Shown: positions 56,871-64,000 of the stretch, piece after piece
How the letters are laid out: the number at the start of each line of letters is the position of its first letter
How positions within the stretch are numbered: the stretch's first letter is position 1
Origin: Prochlorococcus marinus str. MIT 9302
Lineage (GTDB): Bacteria; Cyanobacteriota; Cyanobacteriia; PCC-6307; Cyanobiaceae
Direction: 5' to 3'
Assembly (NCBI RefSeq): GCF_000759975.1
Contig: NZ_JNAM01000014.1
Coordinates: 1 to 64,000, forward strand
Length of the DNA stretch: 64,000 nt
Notes under the pieces: model-generated
Told to the model about the DNA's origin: nothing
The model's input: the letters and a program-made list of their open reading frames with translations, nothing else
Database searches by the model: none
Made by a program: the position numbers and the translations under genes

Positions 56871-58291
56871 AGTGATTTAAATAATCTTTGTTGTATGTTG
56901 TGATTGACAATAGGGCCTGAATAATTATTTTTTTCTAAATTAGATATCTCCCCATTTAATAATTCTGAATTTGACACTTTAGATAATTCAGGAATCCAAT
57001 ATTTTATATATTCGCAAATAGGATCAAATTTTTTTGCTTGGGTATATGGATTGAAAATTCTAAGTGGTTTTGGATCCATACCGCTACTGGCGCTCCACTG
57101 CCATCCCCCATTATTTGCAGCTAAGTCGCCATCAACCAACGTCTCCATAAATTTTTTCTCACCCATTTGCCAACTGCATATAAGATCTTTTACCAGAAAT
57201 GAAGCGACTATCATCCTACATCTGTTATGCATCCAACCAGTACTATTTAGTTGACGCATTGCAGCATCAACTATAGGTACTCCGGTCTCTCCGTTGCTCC
57301 AATATTGAAACCATTCTTTATTGTTTTGCCATGGAAAGTGATCCCATTTTTTTCTATATGGACCTTTCTCCAGCTCTGGGAAATGGAATAAGCAATGTTG
57401 ATAAAATTCACGCCAAACAAGTTCTTTTTGCCAAGTTTCAATTGATAGGTAATTTTCTTGATTTGCAAAATCTGAATTTAAATTTAATGTGGCGTTCCAA
57501 ACTTTTCTAATGCTGATGGTGCCGAATCTGAGAGATGCACTTAGAAAAGATGTCCCATTATGGGAAGGAAAATCTCTCGCAGAATTATAAGAATATATGT
57601 TTTTTTCGTTAATGAAGTTTTCTAATAATGTTTCTGCAGCATTCTCTCCAGGTCTACATGGACAAATATTCGAACCAGGAAATTTGATATTTTTGATAAA
57701 TTTCTCTAGAACCGAATTAGATGAATTTATTGTCTTATTTTCTTTGAGTTTATTATCTATATCTTTAAACTGGAAAACAACTTTATCTTGTTCATATGAA
57801 CCTAATAAATTCATTTTTGATTTAAGGTTTTTATAAAAAGGTCCATAAACTGAATAAGGATTATTATTCCCTGAAAATATTTTTAAAGGTTCTATTAATA
57901 AGTGATCCCAAGTTTCAATAACTTGAATATTTTGTTCTTTTAAATTATTTTTTATTTGTAAATCGCGATTTATCTCATAAGGTTCAATTGATCTATTCCA
58001 AAAAACAAATTTAGCATCTATTTTCTTTGCTAATTGAGGAATTATTAATACCGGATCTCCTTCTTCCATCACTAATCTACTACCCATTTTTTTCCAATTA
58101 TTTCCTAATTCTTGAAGCGAATTTCCTAGAAACCAAGCTCTTGAACTTGCATTGAAATCGTGTGAGTAATTTTTATCAAATATATAAGTTGAAGTAATAG
58201 CATTTGATAATGAAAATGCTTTGATTAAAGATTGATTATCAAATATTCTTAAATCCTTTCTATGCCAAAAAAGTATTCTAGGTTTATTCAT
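56855..58291 (-). CDS. phr: Deoxyribodipyrimidine photolyase
   Basis: The 478-residue enzyme repairs UV pyrimidine dimers with light. It has the N-terminal antenna domain (Trp-His-Arg-Lys-Asp-Leu-Arg) and a C-terminal FAD domain with Trp-Gln-Lys-Glu-Leu-Val-Trp-Arg-Glu-Phe, Gly-Trp-Met-His-Asn-Arg-Cys-Arg-Met, and Ala-Asn-Asn-Gly-Gly-Trp-Gln-Trp-Ser-Ala. These fit class I CPD photolyase. A photolyase is expected in a surface-ocean phototroph. It overlaps the NUDIX gene by 4 bp, in the order folK-NUDIX-phr. Confidence 0.95.
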   Translation of the reverse strand: MNKPRILFWHRKDLRIFDNQSLIKAFSLSNAITSTYIFDKNYSHDFNASSRAWFLGNSLQELGNNWKKMGSRLVMEEGDPVLIIPQLAKKIDAKFVFWNRSIEPYEINRDLQIKNNLKEQNIQVIETWDHLLIEPLKIFSGNNNPYSVYGPFYKNLKSKMNLLGSYEQDKVVFQFKDIDNKLKENKTINSSNSVLEKFIKNIKFPGSNICPCRPGENAAETLLENFINEKNIYSYNSARDFPSHNGTSFLSASLRFGTISIRKVWNATLNLNSDFANQENYLSIETWQKELVWREFYQHCLFHFPELEKGPYRKKWDHFPWQNNKEWFQYWSNGETGVPIVDAAMRQLNSTGWMHNRCRMIVASFLVKDLICSWQMGEKKFMETLVDGDLAANNGGWQWSASSGMDPKPLRIFNPYTQAKKFDPICEYIKYWIPELSKVSNSELLNGEISNLEKNNYSGPIVNHNIQQRLFKSLYAEI

Positions 58292-58851
58292 AATTTATCT
58301 AAAAATTGTTTAGCTCTAAACCAAGCCGTCACGGTTTTTGCATCAAGAATTTCATCCCCACTAGAAATAAGATTATCTAGTTCGTCGGGATCTAAAATTA
58401 ATACTTCTATATCTTCATCTAAATCTCCTTTAACCTCGGAATTGAGTTTGTTTAAATCACGAGCTAAAAATAAATAAATTTCTTCATCTGCATAACCAGG
58501 AGCAGGGACAAGAGTTCCTAGTTCATCCCATTTGTTGGCACTGAATCCAGTCTCTTCTTGTATTTCTCTTTGAATTGAATTAATAGGTGTTTCACCTATT
58601 TCTAATGTACCTGCTGGAAATTCTAATAAATACCTTGAAACAGCAAATCTATATTGCCGAAGAATGATAACTTTATTGTCTTTTGTAATAGGTACGGCTA
58701 ATGCTGCCCCAGGATGCTTAATGTATCCATATTCACCTTCATGTCCATTTGGAAGCTCAATTCTATTTATTTCGAAACTAAATTTTTTTGACTTTAACTC
58801 AGATATTTTTTCTTTAAAAATGGATCTTTTTATAAGGTTTTTGTTGCCCAT
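58288..58851 (-). CDS. NUDIX hydrolase, ADP-ribose pyrophosphatase-like
   Basis: The 187-residue protein has the NUDIX box Gly-x5-Glu-x7-Arg-Glu-x-x-Glu-Glu-x-Gly as Gly-Thr-Leu-Glu-Ile-Gly-Glu...Arg-Glu-Ile-Gln-Glu-Glu-Thr-Gly. Upstream Arg-Gln-Tyr-Arg-Phe-Ala and a Pro-Ala-Gly-Thr-Leu-Glu block suit the ADP-ribose pyrophosphatase subgroup. It is translationally coupled to phr by an ATGA overlap. Confidence 0.9.
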   Translation of the reverse strand: MGNKNLIKRSIFKEKISELKSKKFSFEINRIELPNGHEGEYGYIKHPGAALAVPITKDNKVIILRQYRFAVSRYLLEFPAGTLEIGETPINSIQREIQEETGFSANKWDELGTLVPAPGYADEEIYLFLARDLNKLNSEVKGDLDEDIEVLILDPDELDNLISSGDEILDAKTVTAWFRAKQFLDKL

Positions 58852-58902
58852 AATTTTTAAATAAAAATAGCCTAACAGTTATTTTTTGGTTTTGTAAATA
58901 AT

Positions 58903-59478
58903 TTATATAGACCATTTTGGGGCATCAAACTTTGTGATTTTTTGGCTTCTACTTAAGATTTCAGATAGTGGTGTAATAACGAAATTGCGATTCATGAATC
59001 TAGGGTGAGGTAATGTTAATTCCTCGTCAACCGTATAAAAATCTTCCCACCAAAGAATATCTAAATCGAGACATCTTGATAGCCATTTCTTACCCTTTGG
59101 CGTCTCTTCGCGTCCGAAAAATCTCTCTAACTTTTTTAGCTCTTTTAAAAGTAATTTCGCTTTTTTATTTGATGGTTTAGGAAAAGAATTACTTTTTATC
59201 AGTAGTAGAGTATTTAAATAATTTGGCTGCTCATTTTCAACACCATGGGGTAATGTCTCATAAATTGAAGACCAAAAAAAGTTTGCATGAAATTTGCTTT
59301 TCTCTTCTTTTTTTTTGTTAGAACTATCTCCCCATTCATTTATTATTTCCTCTATTTTTGGTTTGCAAATTAATAGTGACTCAAGAGGGCTTCCGAATTT
59401 ACTATCAATATTTGCTCCGAGGGATATACATAGTCCATTTTTGATATTAAGATTTGATAATTCCACTACAAAAAACAA
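58903..59478 (-). CDS. folK: 2-amino-4-hydroxy-6-hydroxymethyldihydropteridine pyrophosphokinase
   Basis: The 191-residue enzyme transfers pyrophosphate to the pterin in folate synthesis. It has Ile-Ser-Leu-Gly-Ala-Asn-Ile near the start, the ATP/Mg block [10 protein letters not shown], and [12 protein letters not shown]. The usual first Arg-x-Ile-Asp of the Asp-x-Asp block reads Cys-Leu-Asp, a mild change. It is divergent from chlD with 36 bp between. Confidence 0.93.
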   Translation of the reverse strand: MFFVVELSNLNIKNGLCISLGANIDSKFGSPLESLLICKPKIEEIINEWGDSSNKKKEEKSKFHANFFWSSIYETLPHGVENEQPNYLNTLLLIKSNSFPKPSNKKAKLLLKELKKLERFFGREETPKGKKWLSRCLDLDILWWEDFYTVDEELTLPHPRFMNRNFVITPLSEILSRSQKITKFDAPKWSI

Positions 59479-59514
59479 AGTTATTGGATAAATTCTATAT
59501 CAGGCATTTTTAAA

Positions 59515-61710
59515 GTGATTTTGAACCCCGAGTTAAAAGAAAAAGGAGAAATAAAAGATTTAATGAACTCAAAGGATTCTTTTAGAGCTTTCCCTTTGGC
59601 GGCAATTACGGGTCATAGCTTATTGAAATTATCTTTGCTTTTGGCAGCAGTTGATCCGAGTTTAGGAGGAGTGATTATTGCTGGCGGAAGAGGTACTGGT
59701 AAGTCAGTATTAGCAAGGGGTTTGCATACTTTAATACCTCCTGTAGAGGTATTAGATAATGAATCAATACTGGAAACACTATCTAAGAGAAATAGTAATA
59801 CTTCATTAAGACCTATTGGCAGGAACCTAGATCCAGATAAACCAGAGGAATGGGATATTAGTACTAATAAATTGTTAGAGGAGGTAATTGGAAGTGATTA
59901 TTTGAATCAAATTGATGAAATTCCAAAAAAAGTAAAAGAGGCACCATTTATTCAAGTTCCTATTGGTATAACTGAAGATAGACTTGTTGGATCAATTGAT
60001 GTCGCTGCCTCATTAAGTACGGGAGAACAAGTTTTTCAGCCTGGAATTTTAGCAGAAGCTCATAGAGGTGTTTTGTATGTAGACGATATAAATTTATTGG
60101 ATGATGGAATTGTAAATTTAATTCTTGAAGCTATAGGAAGAGAGCAAAATAATATTGAAAGAGATGGTTTAAGCCTCTCTCATCCTTGTAAGTCCCTTTT
60201 AATAGCAACTTATAATCCTGAAGAAGGAGCTTTAAGAGATCATGTTTTAGATCGTTTTGCAATTGTTCTTTCTGCAGATCAATCTATTGATAATGCTCAA
60301 AGAGTTGAGATTACAAAATCTGTTTTGTCACACGCCGAAAATAATATTAAATTTTCAGAAAAGTGGTCTGAAGAATCTGATAATTTATCCACACAATTAA
60401 TTTTGGCGAGGCAATGGCTTAAGGATGTAAAAATAACAAAAGAGCAAATAACCTATTTAGTTAATGAAGCTCTCAGAGGCGGTGTCGAGGGGCATAGATC
60501 AGAATTGTTTGCAGTGAAAGTTGCTAAGGCAAATGCAGCTCTTCGAGGTGATGAGAATGTTAACTCTGAGGACTTAAAAGTCGCAGTAAGACTAGTTATT
60601 CTCCCAAGAGCAATGCAAATACCCCCTGAAGATGATGATATTCAACCGCCACCTCCAGAGGATCAGAGTCCCCCACCCCCACCTCAATCAAATGATGATG
60701 AATCCGAGCCTGAGGCAAATGAAAATGACGATAATCAAGAGCAAGAACAAGAAGAAGATAATTCTGATGGAGAAGAAGAATCTACTCCTGAAATACCTGA
60801 AGAATTTATACTAGATCCTGAGGCATGTATGGTCGATCCTGATTTATTACTTTTTTCATCAGCTAAAGCAAAAGCCGGAAATAGTGGAAGTAGATCAGTG
60901 ATATTTAGTGATAGTAGAGGAAGATATGTGAAACCTATAATTCCAAGAGGAAAAGTAAAAAGAATTGCTGTAGATGCTACTCTTCGAGCTGCGGCTCCTT
61001 ATCAAAAATCAAGAAGATTAAGGAATCCTAATAAATCAATAATTATTGAAGAAAATGATTTTAGGGCAAAGCTTCTACAGAAAAAAGCGGGTGCTTTAGT
61101 TATTTTTTTGGTTGATGCTAGCGGCTCTATGGCTCTAAATAGAATGCAAAGTGCCAAAGGTGCAGTAATAAGACTTTTAACAGAGGCATATGAGAACAGA
61201 GATGAAGTAGCTTTAATTCCCTTTAGAGGTAATCAGGCTGAAGTTCTTTTGCCTCCAACTAGATCTATAACTGCAGCAAAAAGAAGGCTAGAAACAATGC
61301 CTTGCGGAGGTGGATCGCCTTTGGCTCATGGGCTAACACAATCAGCGAAAGTAGCAAAAAATGCTCTTTCTACAGGAGATATTGGTCAAGTTATTGTTGT
61401 AGGGATTACAGATGGAAGAGGCAATGTACCCTTAGGATTATCTCTAGGACAAAATGATGTTGAAGGTAAAGATAAAGATAAAGATAAAGATAAAGATAAT
61501 GCCAATTTAAAACAAGAAGTTCTTGATATTGCTGCAAAATATCCCATGCTTGGTATAAAACTCTTAATAATTGATACAGAGAGAAAATTTATTGCAAGTG
61601 GCTTTGGTAAAGAATTAGCAGAGGCAGCTCAAGGGAAATATGTTCAACTACCAAAAGCTACAGATAAAGCAATCGCAGCTATGGCTTTAAATGCCATAAA
61701 TGAATTCTGA
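59515..61710 (+). CDS. chlD: Magnesium chelatase subunit D
   Basis: The 731-residue subunit works with ChlI and ChlH to insert Mg into protoporphyrin IX. It has an AAA+ domain with Gly-Gly-Arg-Gly-Thr-Gly-Lys-Ser near residues 57-64, then an acidic, proline-rich linker (about 370-425). A C-terminal von Willebrand A domain has the MIDAS motif Asp-Ala-Ser-Gly-Ser near 532. A GTG at 59515 is the first start; an in-frame ATG at 59563 is also possible. A Lys-Asp repeat interrupts the VWA domain near 652-662. Confidence 0.96.
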   Translation: MILNPELKEKGEIKDLMNSKDSFRAFPLAAITGHSLLKLSLLLAAVDPSLGGVIIAGGRGTGKSVLARGLHTLIPPVEVLDNESILETLSKRNSNTSLRPIGRNLDPDKPEEWDISTNKLLEEVIGSDYLNQIDEIPKKVKEAPFIQVPIGITEDRLVGSIDVAASLSTGEQVFQPGILAEAHRGVLYVDDINLLDDGIVNLILEAIGREQNNIERDGLSLSHPCKSLLIATYNPEEGALRDHVLDRFAIVLSADQSIDNAQRVEITKSVLSHAENNIKFSEKWSEESDNLSTQLILARQWLKDVKITKEQITYLVNEALRGGVEGHRSELFAVKVAKANAALRGDENVNSEDLKVAVRLVILPRAMQIPPEDDDIQPPPPEDQSPPPPPQSNDDESEPEANENDDNQEQEQEEDNSDGEEESTPEIPEEFILDPEACMVDPDLLLFSSAKAKAGNSGSRSVIFSDSRGRYVKPIIPRGKVKRIAVDATLRAAAPYQKSRRLRNPNKSIIIEENDFRAKLLQKKAGALVIFLVDASGSMALNRMQSAKGAVIRLLTEAYENRDEVALIPFRGNQAEVLLPPTRSITAAKRRLETMPCGGGSPLAHGLTQSAKVAKNALSTGDIGQVIVVGITDGRGNVPLGLSLGQNDVEGKDKDKDKDKDNANLKQEVLDIAAKYPMLGIKLLIIDTERKFIASGFGKELAEAAQGKYVQLPKATDKAIAAMALNAINEF
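61467..61499 (+). repeat. In-frame hexanucleotide repeat within chlD
   Basis: GATAAA is repeated four full times with partial copies on each side. It encodes alternating Asp-Lys (Lys652 to Asn662), between the strand carrying Thr-Asp-Gly-Arg-Gly and Leu-Asp-Ile-Ala. Because the unit is six bases, slippage would change the length by two residues without a frameshift. Confidence 0.9.
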
Positions 61711-61716
61711 AACTAC

Positions 61717-62562
61717 TTAAGGATAAATTTCGTTGAGGAATTTTGAAAGCCCAATAGTTAAATCTCTTATGGATTTAGTTAATTCTTTATCTTTTGTTAA
61801 GTTTTCAAAATCATCACTCATATCATCTATTTTTCTGGATATGGAATTCGCAGCTTTAATTGTCAATTTAATGTCATTAAGAGTTTCTTTATCATCGATA
61901 GTAGACAAGATGCTATTCAAATGATTAGCAGCACTTGTAATTTCTGTTATTAAAGGTTCAATCCTTAGTATTTCTTTTCTCGATAAAAAAATTAATTCAT
62001 CAAGGTTTTCTTGTGTTCTATCAAATTGGTCAATTGATTTCACGATATTCTCAATTAAATTTTCTTGATTTGTTTCTTTTAAAATTTGATTTATTCTGTT
62101 CGTTATATTTGAGAGACTTGATAGTTGTTTCCCTGTGATAGTATCTCCTTGACAAATAATTAATTTTGTATCGCATTTTTCTGATGTAGGTTTTGCAATA
62201 TTTTTAGGAATTGTTTTTTCACTCGACTCTAAAGCGATTTGCACATCTCCTCCTAAGAAAGAATTTGTAACTACACTTGCAAATGTAGGCCTAGGAAGAA
62301 TAATTTCAGGATTATTTAAAACTATTTTTGCTTTAATTGATTCGTTCGTAAATAAGATATCTTCTATTGAGCCTACTAAAATTCCTCTATAAGTAACTGG
62401 AGATTTTTTTGATAAGCCGCTTGCGTTACTGAATTCTGCAAAGAGATACCAATTTTTTGAAGATAATCTTACTCCTCTTAGCCAAAAAGAAAAAAATGTG
62501 AATATTAAAATTCCTCCTAGTAAGGAAAATCCAACTATTGAATCTCGAAAGCTTCTACGCAT
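61717..62562 (-). CDS. MCE-domain protein (MlaD/TGD2-like)
   Basis: The 281-residue protein has one N-terminal membrane helix (about residues 10-29) and then an MCE domain, seen in Phe-Ser-Asn-Ala-Ser-Gly-Leu-Ser-Lys-Lys-Ser-Pro-Val-Thr-Tyr-Arg-Gly-Ile-Leu-Val-Gly. The C-terminal half is helical and polar. Such proteins bind lipid in the periplasm or intermembrane space as part of ABC importers. The partner ATPase gene is 5 bp upstream on the same strand; no permease gene is seen here. Confidence 0.9.
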   Translation of the reverse strand: MRRSFRDSIVGFSLLGGILIFTFFSFWLRGVRLSSKNWYLFAEFSNASGLSKKSPVTYRGILVGSIEDILFTNESIKAKIVLNNPEIILPRPTFASVVTNSFLGGDVQIALESSEKTIPKNIAKPTSEKCDTKLIICQGDTITGKQLSSLSNITNRINQILKETNQENLIENIVKSIDQFDRTQENLDELIFLSRKEILRIEPLITEITSAANHLNSILSTIDDKETLNDIKLTIKAANSISRKIDDMSDDFENLTKDKELTKSIRDLTIGLSKFLNEIYP

Positions 62563-62567
62563 AATTT

Positions 62568-63377
62568 CTAAATTTCTTTGGGTTGCATTGGACCATCAAG
62601 TTTCCCATTTCTGAATTGGAATACATAAGGATCATTACTTTTTTTGAATTCATCAATAGAACCTGACCATCTAAATTTGCCTCCGTAAAGCATTAAAACT
62701 TTATCTGAAGTCCTTTCTATAGTACTAAGAACATGGCTAACTACAATAGATGATCCGTTGACTTTATCATTTGTTTTATTAATTAAATCTTCAATTCTTG
62801 AGGAGGCAATTGGATCAAGACCTGCAGTCGGTTCATCAAAAAGTAATAAAGGTTTAGTCTTTGCATTAAGAGTTTGATCTGTAATTAGAGCTCTAGCAAA
62901 ACTTACTCTTTTTTGCATTCCTCCACTTAATTCATTCGGAAGTTTATTATCAACATTAAATAATCCTACCTCAGCCAAACATTCACTAACGATTTCATGA
63001 ATTAATTTTTTAGATAGATTTTTATTCCTTTTAAGGAGAAAACCAACATTTTCTTCAATAGTTAAAGATCCTAACAATGCTGGATTTTGAAACACCAGCC
63101 TTACATCAGGAGGATTATTTTGATCTAGTCTTAAATATGTTTGTTTTTCACCAAATATCTTTAATTCTCCATTGGTAGGTAAAATTAGGCCCGCTAATAT
63201 TTTTAAAATAGTTGATTTACCTGAACCTGAGGGGCCAACAATAGCTAATTTCTCGCCATTATAGAGTTCAAAATTTAGTTGATTAAGTACATTAACTTCC
63301 CCCCAGCCTATTGAGAGGTTTTTTGTTTCAACTGCATACTTTGATTTTTTCAAGACCTGTATTAAAGAAAAAGTCAT
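62568..63377 (-). CDS. ABC transporter ATP-binding protein (MlaF/TGD3-like)
   Basis: The 269-residue ATPase has Walker A Gly-Pro-Ser-Gly-Ser-Gly-Lys-Ser-Thr near residue 50, the signature Leu-Ser-Gly-Gly-Met-Gln-Lys-Arg-Val, and Walker B Leu-Leu-Leu-Phe-Asp-Glu-Pro-Thr. The Met after the signature Gly-Gly is typical of Mla-type ATPases. With the next gene it forms a lipid-transport pair for the outer or thylakoid membrane. Confidence 0.92.
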   Translation of the reverse strand: MTFSLIQVLKKSKYAVETKNLSIGWGEVNVLNQLNFELYNGEKLAIVGPSGSGKSTILKILAGLILPTNGELKIFGEKQTYLRLDQNNPPDVRLVFQNPALLGSLTIEENVGFLLKRNKNLSKKLIHEIVSECLAEVGLFNVDNKLPNELSGGMQKRVSFARALITDQTLNAKTKPLLLFDEPTAGLDPIASSRIEDLINKTNDKVNGSSIVVSHVLSTIERTSDKVLMLYGGKFRWSGSIDEFKKSNDPYVFQFRNGKLDGPMQPKEI

Positions 63378-63488
63378 CTTCTATTACATTTTGCCTATTT
63401 TTAGAAATAAAAAAAGGATGTATGAATTTGATTTATAATGAATTTATGAAGTTTTTAAATTTGAGAAAAATAATTTAAGAGGTTTTTA

Positions 63489-64000
63489 ATGAATAAGCGT
63501 AAAAAAAGAATAAGAAGATATTATAAAAATTTTAAAAAGTCTAATTTTAACTTTTTAAACAAAATTATAAGAATTTTAAGTTGGCTTTTGCCTGGACTAG
63601 TTATAAAAAGATGGTTGATTACATCTGCGATAGGATTTTTAACTACATTATTAGGCCTTGTAATTTGGACAAATTTAAGGCCACTATATTGGCTAATTGA
63701 AATATTTTTTGGTTTAATGACGGGTTTAACTAGTTTCTTGCCTGTTTCAATACTTGGGCCATTAATTGTTGTCATTGGACTTTTATTAATTGGAATCGGA
63801 CAAAATAGAAGTATTAATTCTATTCAAAAAGCACTTGTTCCAGAAAAAAATACATTCTTAGTGGATGCATTAAGATTTAAGAGTAAATTAAATAGAGGTC
63901 CTAATATTGTTGCAATTGGTGGCGGCACAGGCTTATCGACTTTATTAAAAGGATTGAAAAATTACAGCACTAATATTACTGCAATTGTAACTGTCTCTGA
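63489..64000 (+). CDS. YvcK/CofD-like protein, N-terminal part (runs past window end)
   Basis: The frame opens at ATG 63489 and is still open at 64000, giving 170 codons. A basic N-terminus (Asn-Lys-Arg-Lys-Lys-Arg-Ile-Arg-Arg) is followed by two or three hydrophobic segments (about residues 28-65 and 85-105). The enzymatic domain starts with Ile-Val-Ala-Ile-Gly-Gly-Gly-Thr-Gly-Leu-Ser, the YvcK/CofD nucleotide-sugar-binding start. YvcK binds UDP-GlcNAc and is linked to cell-wall control in Bacillus. The membrane lead suggests anchoring. Confidence 0.85.
   Translation, partial: MNKRKKRIRRYYKNFKKSNFNFLNKIIRILSWLLPGLVIKRWLITSAIGFLTTLLGLVIWTNLRPLYWLIEIFFGLMTGLTSFLPVSILGPLIVVIGLLLIGIGQNRSINSIQKALVPEKNTFLVDALRFKSKLNRGPNIVAIGGGTGLSTLLKGLKNYSTNITAIVTVS

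Noticed and set aside
1-64000. Mobile elements, prophage, genomic-island genes or CRISPR arrays
   Set aside because: I found no transposase, integrase, long direct repeats, regularly spaced repeats or phage genes, and the tRNA genes are flanked by ordinary core genes.

Overview
The window looks like a stretch of core chromosome from a high-light-adapted Prochlorococcus, or a very close relative. The DNA is strongly AT-rich, and genes are packed with spacers that are usually under 200 bp. Oxygenic photosynthesis genes (psbA, psbO, psbH, psbN, psbI, psbK, chlD, crtR) are interleaved with housekeeping genes. The order psbA-aroC-eda-ftsH-sat-psbO, then thyX-dcd-ntcA, psbH/psbN/psbI, amt1-ispH and tgt-psbK is the one I know from high-light Prochlorococcus genomes. 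The exact ecotype cannot be settled from this window. No transposase, integrase, phage gene, CRISPR array or rRNA operon was seen.

Layout. 1-8.6 kb: 3' end of psbA with its terminator, aroC, a minus-strand run of a KDPG-aldolase-like gene, ftsH, sat and psbO, then coaBC with a DUF2555 gene, and two small plus-strand cyanobacterial genes. 8.6-18.5 kb: pyrB with a 3-methyladenine DNA glycosylase gene, gatC, crtR, tRNA-Leu, a Ycf66-like gene, ileS, a DUF3177 gene, trmB and glmM. 18.6-25 kb: a TxlA-like thioredoxin, the compact minus-strand group thyX/dcd/adenosyltransferase-like divergent from ntcA, DUF3084 and YqgF-like genes, pth, and psbH/psbN/psbI. 25-34 kb: an LptD-related outer-membrane protein, leuD/leuC, cinA, glyA, tRNA-Arg, two small genes and murJ. 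34-47 kb: sfsA, the ammonium transporter amt1 behind an NtcA box, ispH, DoxX, purH, an esterase, DUF3155, a histidine kinase, cobS, tgt, psbK, a Gfo/Idh oxidoreductase, a CBS-domain membrane protein and tRNA-Met. 47-64 kb: pyrE, a YgfZ-like gene, a two-domain nuclease, a phosphohexomutase, rdgB, a carotenoid oxygenase, hisB, fabI, a thioredoxin-fold protein, a DegT aminotransferase, phr/NUDIX/folK, chlD, an MCE/ABC lipid-transport pair and the 5' part of a YvcK-like gene.

How the genes fit together. Photosystem II subunits, a thylakoid-type FtsH protease and pigment enzymes form one theme. Nitrogen control (NtcA and its likely target amt1) is a second. Nucleotide supply and upkeep (pyrB, pyrE, purH, thyX, dcd, rdgB, NUDIX, mpg, phr) is a third. 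The rest is amino-acid, cofactor and envelope synthesis.

I found no clear new multi-gene system. The best leads are two full-length family genes, crtR and the DNA glycosylase gene, that have no ATG, GTG or TTG start anywhere before their essential residues; a CobA/BtuR-like protein whose ATP-binding P-loop is gone; a KDPG-aldolase homologue with altered active-site residues; symmetric operator-like sites upstream of ntcA and between psbH and psbN; an in-frame hexanucleotide repeat in chlD; and two hairpin-bearing spacers that could hold unannotated small RNAs.
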